This document shows, one piece after another, positions 56,269 through 64,000 of a stretch of 64,000 nucleotides of DNA. Source of the DNA: Allolobophora icterica (lineage: Eukaryota > Annelida > Clitellata > Crassiclitellata > Lumbricidae); the NCBI GenBank assembly GCA_963556255.1, contig OY744615.1, positions 22,425,013 through 22,489,012 of the forward strand, in the 5' to 3' direction. The notes beneath the pieces were generated by a model. That model searched no databases, was not told the DNA's origin, and saw only the letters and a list, made by a program, of their open reading frames with translations. Every line of letters begins with the position of its first letter. The first letter of the stretch is position 1. Made by a program: the position numbers and the translations under genes.

Positions 56269-57061
56269 AACAAGTAATGTTCTGTTATTGCTTTCCATAT
56301 TAGATTGATGTGTTGCTATTAGATTTAGATAGCGCCACTGCGCAATCAGAAGACAATAATGACCAATTATAGGAATGGCTCTGCACGATTCACGGCAGTT
56401 TATGCAATAAAAGTCAATTATAATTCCATAATGTTGATATTATTCCGACATAGCGATGCTAATTTGTTGCAAGTGCAATTATTGGCCTCTGCAAGGGCGG
56501 CGGAGTTCAAAGTTAACCAAGGGCTTTGTACCAACATACAATACTGTAGTGCAACGTAAATCTCCGAAATTTCTCAGAACACACAAAAGACACGTCAAGG
56601 AGACCAACTTATTTACCGGCGCTATATCAAGTCAAGTCCACTATAGCCAGGTTGTTTGATCCGTTTCGGTGCCAGGCCAGAATCCGGTGGGGGGAATGTC
56701 AAGCCGAGGAGACAGCATGGTGCTACAGTGGAAATCGTTGACGATGGTGGTCGTGGGATGGCGTAGGAGTAGAATCAGGATGACATAATTTGAAGAGTTC
56801 GGTTTTCAGTGGTGAGTGGAAAGCTGGAGGAGAGAGGACAAGCGGAGGAGAGGTGAAACTGACAGACGAGATAGAAGGATGAGCCGAGGACCCCGGGGTC
56901 CTCGGATGAGCGAACTGGCGGAAATCATTCGGGAGTTCTTTTTAAGGAGCTGGTGCAACGTAGATTAAATGACTGTTGTAGAGTTTCAGAGAGAAGGAGA
57001 CTGGAGGTCGAGAAAGAGAAGAGTGTGATGACATACGAATGAGTAGATATGATAGTAGTAA
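56269..57061. other. Non-coding DNA between MITE and 32-bp array
   Basis: I see nothing recognisable apart from a purine-rich stretch at 56800-57060. The missing first exon of the nucleotidase was looked for on the minus strand and not found. Confidence 0.4.
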
Positions 57062-57690
57062 ATAGACTATAGGTATGAACTCAGTATTTAGCGTCCGACT
57101 ATGGGTATGAACTCAGTATTTAGCGTCCGACTATGGGTATGAACTCACTGTTTAGCGTCCGACCCAGAGTTCTGGCCCATCTCATAGCGTCCAACCCAGA
57201 GTTCTGGACCACCAAATAGCGTCCAACCCAGAGTTCTGGACCACCAAATAGCGTCCAACCCAGAGTTCTGGACCACCAAATAGCGTCCAACCCAGAGTTC
57301 TGGCCCATCTCATAGCGTACAACCCAGAGTTCTGGACCACCAAATAGCGTCCAACCCAGAGTTCTGGACCACCAAATAGCGTCCAACCCAGGGTTCTGGC
57401 GCATCAAATAGCGTCCGACCCAGAGTTCTGGCGCATCAAATAGCGTCCGACCCAGAGTTCTGGCGCATCAAATAGCGTCCGACCCAGAGTTCTGGCGCAT
57501 CAAATAGCGTCCGACCCAGAGTTCTGGCGCATCAAATAGCGTCCGACCCAGAGTTCTGGCGCATCAAATAGCGTCCGACCCAGAGTTCTGGCGCATCAAA
57601 TAGCGTCCGACCCAGAGTTCTGGCGCATCAAATAGCGTCCGACCCAGAGTTCTGGCCCATCAAATAGCGTCCAACCCAGAGTCCTGGGCC
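57062..57690. repeat. 32-bp tandem array, about 19-20 copies in blocks of variants
   Basis: The unit is TAGCGTCCGACCCAGAGTTC plus TGGCGCATCAAA. The first copies have GACTATGGGTATGAACTCAG in place of the second half, middle copies have GGACCACCAAATAGCGTCC, and the last block is nearly homogeneous GGCGCATCAAA. Confidence 0.95.
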
Positions 57691-59089
57691 ATCTCCTATA
57701 GATAGACTATCACTTTGAATGTAATTATATTTAATTCTTTTAATTATATTTTAATTATATTTAAACCCTAATTTGTACTCTTACACGATTTAATTATCTT
57801 ATTGAAACATTTCAAATGTTGAAAAACATATTTCTCGCAGCAATTTTAAGTAGAACCTATATTTAAATTATTTTGAACTTCACCAATTTGTATAGCGCCC
57901 TAGCACAGCGAGACTTATTTGAATATGGTATTGATGTAGCCTATTTGATTGGGTATTTAAAATATATATTATGGTATAATCTAAGATATATTAAAAGTTG
58001 TACTCTTTCGCAAACAGAAAAACAGACACTCAGACGCACAGACAAACAGAGAAACAGACAAACAGAAAAACAGACAAACAGGCGGTCAACATATTTTGAC
58101 ATCTTAATAATAATAATAATATGGAAGCTTTTTAAGCAAGAAGAGAGGACCCATGAGCTAACCACTACGCTTTCGTGCACTCCCTCTAGTTTTAACCAAA
58201 AACGTGTTTAAATACATTTAATTACAAAACGCGAAGAAACAAAGATCGTTAGGTTCTACTGTTGGGAATGTACGCACAGGCTGTCATTTATTAGCATATA
58301 GTTGAGTTCTCTAAATTATTTGCTAAGAAATACAAAACTGATAAGTAAAAGAGAAGGAAGAACTCTAAATCATTTTATTCTATACGTACAAAACTGCACT
58401 ATACGCTATAGGCCTATGTGATGGAAACACGCCAAAATTGTAAAAGCACAACTTTGTGTGAAAAATGAAGATCTTTGACATTAGTATTTGCATGTAAAGT
58501 GGAGATGTTAGCAACTTTTAGCAGCTACTGTAGACGACATCCTATACCTTCTACATATCTGACAAGTTCGGTCACCGAAACTAGATTTTCGTATGCTTCA
58601 AGAGCAGGTCAAAGAAACTTTGTTGACTCGGCATAGAAATTGTATTACTGAAATGGATCAATTTGTAATACGCAGCTCATGTCTGTAAGTAATTGATAAT
58701 TTTTGCAAGCATTTGAAAAACCCTTGAGAATGAAAATACACAAAGTCTCACGCAAATTGAAGTTGCTGCTGTCACATCAATTTCACCACCTTGACTCTCC
58801 AAATGCAAAGCCACTCATTTTTCAAATTTCTCGCTCCAACGCTCTCAAAGAACTATCATACAGAGCAGTTTCGCCATTCACAGTCTCCAAAAAATGAGCA
58901 GTTTAGGTGGTTTTCACATACGCTTCAATCTAAAACACGTCTTTTCCAACAAATTGTATGTGTGCAAATCACCTCTAGGAATAAACTTCATCTAGAAATA
59001 ATATGGCAACATCAGAATTCGCTAAAATGTGACGTGTATTCCAAAGGAAAACACTCTATTCCCACAAACTGTAACCACATGTTTCATAC
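57691..59089. other. Non-coding AT-rich DNA
   Basis: No gene supported. There is an (ACAG)-rich tract at 58014-58080. This would be intron 1 of the nucleotidase gene if its first exon lies right of the window. Confidence 0.4.
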
Positions 59090-59148
59090 TGTCGCGGTCG
59101 ACTCCTTCGATCGCAACGACGAACCAACGAAGGAACTATTAAAAGATC

Positions 59149-59154
59149 TTTATT
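59149..59154 (-). terminator. LTR polyadenylation signal
   Basis: AATAAA on the minus strand, about 165 bp after the TATA box, as expected for the end of the R region. Confidence 0.5.
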
Positions 59155-59316
59155 TAAAAATAAAGTCGATTAAGTGTAGAGTAAGTCAACTCGTCTATCA
59201 AATATCACAATCGTAGACAGCACACAGGTTGGCTGGTCTCGATTGAACGTTATACGATCAATGTTTCAACGTTTACAAATCTTCGTCAAAAGGCCCTTAA
59301 TGTACATCAGGTCTAT

Positions 59317-59360
59317 CTTATATAGAGTTCTCCCGGATTCCAGAACGTTCTGTGACGTCA
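59317..59360 (-). promoter_or_regulatory. LTR promoter: CRE, heat-shock element and TATA box
   Basis: On the minus strand, in order: TGACGTCA (59360-59353, perfect CRE), then AGAACGTTCTGGAAT (59351-59337), which fits the three-pentamer heat-shock consensus nGAAnnTTCnnGAAn, then TATATAAG (59324-59317). Spacing is compact and promoter-like. Binding is inference. Confidence 0.6.
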
Positions 59361-59716
59361 CTGTACTTTTCCCTGGAAAGTCCTACTGAACACGTATATC
59401 CTTGTTGCATGCACCGAATTAATGTTGACAGCTTGCTGCAGAATTTTCCGTGCGTTGTAAACAAGCTTGTTGACGCGTCGGTTTTCTTCCCTTGATGCAT
59501 GCACCCGCGTAGACCACGACATTCCCTCCGCCCTCAGATGATGACACGTCTTCAGCACCATCCCGAACGGGTCATCACGATCAAGCCGGGCCTCCAGACT
59601 CCATCTCGACACAGCATATACAAACAAAACAAAACACATCAGTTAGTCAATTTATCCACACAATTTGCGGGCTCGATCCTTGTGTGTCGGGCCATTTCCC
59701 CCCTTCATCATCCGAG

Positions 59717-60493
59717 TCACAACCGAGAGAGGAAATCAGCCACCGTGTTCTGACGACCAGGACGATATCGAAAGTCCACGTTAAACTCTTGCAATGCTAA
59801 CGCCCAACGAGTCAGTTTCGCACTCTTAGGGCTTGCATCTGTGAGATAAGACAAAGGATTATGATCTGAATAAATGATTATCTTTGATAAGAATATCCAT
59901 GACTTGAATCGTTTAAGTGCCCAAATTACTGCGAAAGCCTCTCTCTCAATTGTAGACCAATGCATCTGTGTATCTGTAAGTTTAAGGCTAGCAAAAGCAA
60001 TTGGTTTTTCTTGACCTTCTTCGGTCCACTGAAACAAGCAACACCCGACCGCGGTGGCACTTGCGTCAACACTTAAACCAAATTCCTTAGTGAAATCAAT
60101 GGTATGCAACTGTGTAGCTTTACTGAGATCATCCTTTAACTTATCTAGTGCTTCTTGATGCTTTTGCTCCCAAGGCACCTTCGTAGGTATGTTATCTCGT
60201 GTCAAATCAGTTATTACCCGTGCTTTTTCAGCTAAAGCAGGTATAAAATTTCGAAAGTAACTGAAAAAACCCATAACCTTTCTAACTTCTTTCTTTGTTG
60301 TTGTAGGATGGATATCATTGATCGTAGCGATCTTACCTGGATCAGGTTCAATACAACCTGACCCTACTATATGGCCAACAAACTTTATTTTGTTTTGTGC
60401 AAAATTACATTTTCTTAAATTCAAAGTGAGTCCTGCTTCCTCAATAGTTTGCAAGAATTTCTCTAGATGTTCTAAATGGTCATTCCAATTCAT
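59717..60493 (-). CDS. Reverse transcriptase C-terminal part plus RNase H of Gmr1-like element
   Basis: 258 residues. The frame starts at WNDHLEHLEKFL, the segment that normally follows the RT active-site YxDD, so fingers and most of the palm are absent. The RT thumb region (LRKCNFAQNKIKFVGHIV, VMGFFSYFRNFIP) and the RNase H domain follow, with acidic motifs LSVDASATAVG, TIEREAFAV and IYSDHNPL and the final RPGRQNTVADFLSRL. Its ATG overlaps the stop of the preceding frame (ATGA), which probably reflects the deletion junction rather than real coupling. Confidence 0.88.
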   Translation of the reverse strand: MNWNDHLEHLEKFLQTIEEAGLTLNLRKCNFAQNKIKFVGHIVGSGCIEPDPGKIATINDIHPTTTKKEVRKVMGFFSYFRNFIPALAEKARVITDLTRDNIPTKVPWEQKHQEALDKLKDDLSKATQLHTIDFTKEFGLSVDASATAVGCCLFQWTEEGQEKPIAFASLKLTDTQMHWSTIEREAFAVIWALKRFKSWIFLSKIIIYSDHNPLSYLTDASPKSAKLTRWALALQEFNVDFRYRPGRQNTVADFLSRL

Positions 60494-63400
60494 TGAGGAT
60501 CAATTCGCTTACTCGGGCTTATTTGTTCACGTTCTTCCTGATCTACAACCTCTACTATACCAAATTCTTCATCTTGATCAACAATTACTGAACAGCTATT
60601 GATCATCGCTTGTTCGAGTCGTTCATGGTATCGCTTGATCTTATTTGCGTGTAAATGTCTTTGTTTTCCCTCTATTTCTACTATATAAGAATATGGGGAT
60701 TTAACCTTGACTACGGTAGCAGGTCCTTGCCATCGACTATAAAATTTAGAACTACCAAAATCTGGTGCTAATACTGCTACTTTATCTCCAACTTCGTATT
60801 TTCTGTCAGTACTACGCAAGTTATAATAATCTGCATACCGCTTTGTTTCTATATCACTATAGTAATCTGCATAAACTTTCGCGAATTCGAGGTTTTCCTT
60901 CAGTGATTGGAGATACTCTTCGGGTGATTTACCTAAGTTAAGAGGTACTTTTCGTTCGCCAACCCACGATTCCTTCAACACACTAAGTGGACCCCGAGGA
61001 AGAGTTCCATAAACCATAGTGAATGGCGAAATATGAGTCGTGCCTGAAGGTTTTTCTCTAAGGCTCCACAGAACAAACGGTAACAATTGGTGCCATCCAC
61101 GAGGATCAGATTGAGCAAGCTTAAAGATCATGGTTTTCAAGCTTTGGTTGCATCTTTCAACCAATCCAGCTGCCTCAGGATGTCCAGGGGTATTAAATCT
61201 GGGACTACAACCCATTCGCCGCAAGAATTCTTTCGTCAAACGACTGGTAAAGTTGGTACCACAATCAGAACTGATGATCCTTGGAATAGAAAAAGTTGTA
61301 AAAACTTGCAACAGAGCTTCACAAACTCCCTTTGCATTCAGCGATCTAAGAGGATACGCCATCGGCCAACGAGAAAATTTGTCCACCAGAACCAGAGCAT
61401 AATTGTACTGGGGTTTCGATTTGTTGGATTCTCCAGTCACTACCATAGGGCCAATACAATCCATATTTAGATGGTTAAAACAGAGTTCATCCGCCCTCGG
61501 AATAGGAGTGATCGGGACTCGATCTGCCACTTTAACTGGAGTTCTTAGTTGACAAATTTGACAAGACGCACAATATTCGCGAATCCTCTCATCCATTCTT
61601 GGAAACCAAAAGTTTAATTTGATCCTGGCTCTCGTTGCCTTAAAAGCCATGTGCCCAGCACATGGGGCATCGTGTGCTACTCGCAAGACAACCTCGATTC
61701 TATCTTCCGGTAAACATAATTGATTAACCTTATGTCCCATAATCTCCCCTTTGTGGTACAGGAGGTTATTATCTATAAAGAAATTATTTTTATTCTGTCT
61801 CGCTTGTTGCCAGCAAGATATAAGATTGTGACAATTCTGTTGCTCACGCAATAAAGTATCATTATTCGCTACTCCCTCATCAGACTTGAACTCTGTTGAC
61901 TCAACATCAAGAAAATTATCTGAATCATCAACTAGTTGCTCCTGAGAATATTCATTCACTTCTGACGGCAAGGATTCGTTGCTGTTACTTTTCTCGATAT
62001 TAACTTCTAAGTTATCTTCTTCTGCCCCTTTATTTATTTGTACACATCGATCTACGCCAGCTACCATCACTACATATTGTGAACTATCCCTTAATAGGTC
62101 CACAACATGGGGTGTCAGAATAACCCGTTCATTTAGTTCAGGGACTACAGCGAACATGACGCACAAAGATGGCGCAATGTTCGTCGTTCCTTCCATTGAA
62201 TTAGCTAATTTCATTTGTAGGTATACTACATCTGCCTTACATCCTTCTCCCTGAAAACCAATTATATTAATCCGTTTAATCACGGGTAAGTTTAGTGACT
62301 CAATTAATTTCTTATCAATACAACAAATTTCTGCTCCTGAATCAGATAATGCTGGCTGAGAAGGGAGATCTTCAATCTGTACATTGATATACGACCTCTC
62401 GTGTAATCCATCAGTACTATTCTCGTATACCCTTACAGCAGTTTCCAACCCTATTGGTTTAGAATTATCCAATAAATTCCCTTGCTTTACCTGTTCAGGT
62501 ATCTCATGCAACACGTTGACCTTCTCAACAAATAAGTCAATCACTTCTTCAGTTGGGTTCCCAAATATACAAGTACTCACCTTTTTAGAACTTGGTTTGG
62601 TCTGGCACTCCCTTGCCATATGACCCTTCTGATGACATAGGAAACAGAGACCCTTTACCTTGGCCTCCTCCTGAGACACCCTCGCACCTATCTTGGCTTC
62701 ACCCCTTATTTCCGGTTTGGGAGACTTGGGTTGAGCTGTCTGGTTATTGACTTGAACATGTGGTTGACCTCTCGTCCAATTGTTATACTTCGGTGTCGGA
62801 TGACTACGGCATACTAAGTCATTCCCACCATCATGCGACGCTACATAAATGTCAGCCGCATTAGCTATGTCTTCACAGCTCAACCACTCCTCTTTTTCTT
62901 GGGCCAAGATATAATCTAAACAAGCCTTCGACAAGGACTCCTTAAACCGATCCGCAACCAATAAACTTACAAGTTTATCAAACTCATCAGTTATCTTTCT
63001 ACTTTTCAAATAATACATAAGAGCCACACGCAATTTGGATGAATAGATCGTAAATGATTCGTCCGATGCTTTGTGCAACGACCAAAATCGGGCTCTAAGA
63101 TTTGAAGGGCTTTTCTTAAACTCCCTTAGCAAAAACTCCTTCAGGAATTTGTAGTCATGGAGCTGTGCCTCAGTAAGGCGCATGGTTAATGCCTTAGCTC
63201 TTTCACTTAAAATGGCTAGCAATAATTTTGCTCTAACATCTTCATCCACCTCATACACATTAAACAAACCATCCAAGTGATCAAAGAAACCTGGAATTTC
63301 TATAGGGTCGGAAGGAAATTTCCAAAGAATATTCTTAAGGGCATCACTATAACGCTTAGTACGACTTGCTAAAGAATCTCTAACATTTCGTTCTTCCTGC

Positions 63401-63942
63401 TTTTCCTTCCTCTCCCTTTCTTCTTTCTCTTTCCGTTCCTTCTTTTCTCTTTCTTCTTTCTCTTTCCGTTCCTTCTTTTCTTCCTCTCTCCTCTTTTCCT
63501 CCCTCTCTTCCTTCTCCTTCCGTTCCTCCCTTTCTCTTTCTTCCTTCTCCTTCCGTTCCTCCCTTTCTCTTTCTTCCTTCTCCCTTTGTTCCTTCTTTTC
63601 TTCCTCTCTCCTCTTTTCCTCCCTTTCTTCCTTCTCCTTCCGTTCCTCCCTTTCTCTTTCTTCCTTCTCCTTCCGTTCCTCCCTTTGTTCTTCATATTTA
63701 CGGATTTCGAACTCCAGACGGCGCTTCTGCAGCTCGTAATCCACTCCTGTTGGAGATATTGGACTACCCTTAAATTCCTCTTCCTCTTTTCCAATCTCCA
63801 TGGCCCATTCTTCCATTAATTGATTTCGATCCCATGACATAACATCATCTTCGTCCCTTCCTGCCTTCATAAGATACACCCTAAGGCGCTCAGACGACAT
63901 TTTGCGAATATTCGCTTGCATCTCTGTTGTCAACGCTTCCAT
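60490..63942 (-). CDS. Gag-protease-integrase polyprotein of Gmr1-like element
   Basis: 1150 residues, uninterrupted. Order: N-terminal helical part (1-75); a highly charged E/K/R-rich coiled coil (about 75-200); a Gag capsid-like region (about 205-370); a CCHC zinc knuckle CFLCHQKGHMAREC (about 434-448); an aspartic protease with ALSDSGAEI (about 531-540); an integrase HHCC zinc domain (H..H near 754, CASCQIC near 790); and the integrase core with DCIGPM (about 824), SSDCGTNF (about 893) and VERCN, the last two separated by 35 residues (D,D35E). A GPY/F-like segment (WQGPATVV) follows. Roles: particle formation, processing and integration. The frame is intact although downstream RT is not. 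Confidence 0.92.
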   Translation of the reverse strand: MEALTTEMQANIRKMSSERLRVYLMKAGRDEDDVMSWDRNQLMEEWAMEIGKEEEEFKGSPISPTGVDYELQKRRLEFEIRKYEEQREERKEKEEREREERKEKEEREEKRREEEKKEQREKEEREREERKEKEEREREERKEKEEREEKRREEEKKERKEKEEREKKERKEKEERERKEKQEERNVRDSLASRTKRYSDALKNILWKFPSDPIEIPGFFDHLDGLFNVYEVDEDVRAKLLLAILSERAKALTMRLTEAQLHDYKFLKEFLLREFKKSPSNLRARFWSLHKASDESFTIYSSKLRVALMYYLKSRKITDEFDKLVSLLVADRFKESLSKACLDYILAQEKEEWLSCEDIANAADIYVASHDGGNDLVCRSHPTPKYNNWTRGQPHVQVNNQTAQPKSPKPEIRGEAKIGARVSQEEAKVKGLCFLCHQKGHMARECQTKPSSKKVSTCIFGNPTEEVIDLFVEKVNVLHEIPEQVKQGNLLDNSKPIGLETAVRVYENSTDGLHERSYINVQIEDLPSQPALSDSGAEICCIDKKLIESLNLPVIKRINIIGFQGEGCKADVVYLQMKLANSMEGTTNIAPSLCVMFAVVPELNERVILTPHVVDLLRDSSQYVVMVAGVDRCVQINKGAEEDNLEVNIEKSNSNESLPSEVNEYSQEQLVDDSDNFLDVESTEFKSDEGVANNDTLLREQQNCHNLISCWQQARQNKNNFFIDNNLLYHKGEIMGHKVNQLCLPEDRIEVVLRVAHDAPCAGHMAFKATRARIKLNFWFPRMDERIREYCASCQICQLRTPVKVADRVPITPIPRADELCFNHLNMDCIGPMVVTGESNKSKPQYNYALVLVDKFSRWPMAYPLRSLNAKGVCEALLQVFTTFSIPRIISSDCGTNFTSRLTKEFLRRMGCSPRFNTPGHPEAAGLVERCNQSLKTMIFKLAQSDPRGWHQLLPFVLWSLREKPSGTTHISPFTMVYGTLPRGPLSVLKESWVGERKVPLNLGKSPEEYLQSLKENLEFAKVYADYYSDIETKRYADYYNLRSTDRKYEVGDKVAVLAPDFGSSKFYSRWQGPATVVKVKSPYSYIVEIEGKQRHLHANKIKRYHERLEQAMINSCSVIVDQDEEFGIVEVVDQEEREQISPSKRIDPQ
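63390..63690. repeat. Imperfect tandem repeats encoding the Gag coiled coil
   Basis: TTCTTCCTTCTCC / TTCCGTTCCTCCC-type units repeat along about 300 bp, encoding EEREREERKEKEE blocks on the minus strand. Blocks of about 60 and 120 bp recur nearly unchanged, suggesting recent unequal copying within the gene. Confidence 0.75.
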
Positions 63943-64000
63943 TTTTACAAACAGTCAGTCAACAACAATCAACAAAAAAAACAGACACCACGCGGCAAAC

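Larger units (their letters stand above)
59090..59694 (-). repeat. Putative 3' LTR, about 605 bp
   Basis: Begins TGGCCCGACA on the minus strand directly after the polypurine tract and is tentatively ended at GCGACA. It contains TATATAAG, a CRE and heat-shock-like motif upstream, and AATAAA downstream, in correct U3-R-U5 order. The outer end is uncertain because the second LTR is not in the window for comparison. Confidence 0.6.
59090..64000 (-). mobile_element. Gmr1-like Ty3/gypsy LTR retrotransposon, partial at window edge
   Basis: Read on the minus strand: Gag, protease and integrase in one frame (63942-60490), then an RT remnant plus RNase H (60493-59717), a polypurine tract AAGGGGGGAAA (59705-59695), and a putative 3' LTR. 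Integrase upstream of reverse transcriptase is the Gmr1-like arrangement, unusual for Ty3/gypsy. The 5' LTR and primer-binding site would be beyond 64000. RT is deleted, so this copy cannot be autonomous. Confidence 0.88.

Noticed and set aside
59358..59639. 93-codon minus-strand frame inside the LTR
   Set aside because: It lies in U3 upstream of the TATA box with no recognisable motif; probably chance.

Overview
This window looks like nuclear DNA of an invertebrate animal, most likely a marine deuterostome. Genes have short exons with GT..AG introns of 0.3-8 kb, intergenic DNA is AT-rich, and microsatellites and transposons are very abundant. The deuterostome guess rests on a Ty3/gypsy element with the Gmr1-type domain order (integrase before reverse transcriptase), first described from fish, sea urchins and other deuterostomes. 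No species can be named from the sequence alone.

Layout. (1) 1-3759 (+): last four exons of a srGAP-type RhoGAP/SH3 gene, followed by about 11 kb of 3'UTR/intergenic DNA with several small DNA transposons. (2) 15990-26138 (+): a ten-exon RNF38/RNF44-like RING-H2 E3 ubiquitin ligase whose introns carry minisatellites, including 24 copies of a 69-bp unit. (3) 26.1-37.6 kb: intergenic, with a decayed mariner-type element, an apparently intact piggyBac transposon (transposase 31562-33388) and hAT-type MITEs. (4) 37671-55574 (-): eight exons of an ecto-5'-nucleotidase (NT5E/CD73-like) gene, all internal junctions in phase 1; the first exon (signal peptide and first metal-binding motif) is not in the window. 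Its introns are crowded with mobile DNA, including a 5-kb element with long terminal inverted repeats and a decayed gene of an unassigned, possibly Academ-type, transposon family. (5) 57.0-57.7 kb: a 32-bp tandem array. (6) 59090 to the right edge (-): a Gmr1-like LTR retrotransposon with a long Gag-PR-INT frame and a reverse-transcriptase/RNase H frame missing the RT catalytic core.

The most distinctive property is the density of non-autonomous DNA transposons whose ends can be fixed to the base by target-site duplications. I place 18 hAT-type insertions (8-bp duplications, exact in most), plus elements with TTAA, CTA, TA and TAG duplications, and tRNA-derived SINEs nested inside one MITE. 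The three host genes do not form an obvious functional unit: srGAP acts on Rho GTPases and cell protrusion, the RING protein on ubiquitination, and the nucleotidase on extracellular AMP.

All exon boundaries were read by eye from splice consensus, phase compatibility and recalled family sequences. No alignment or database search was run.
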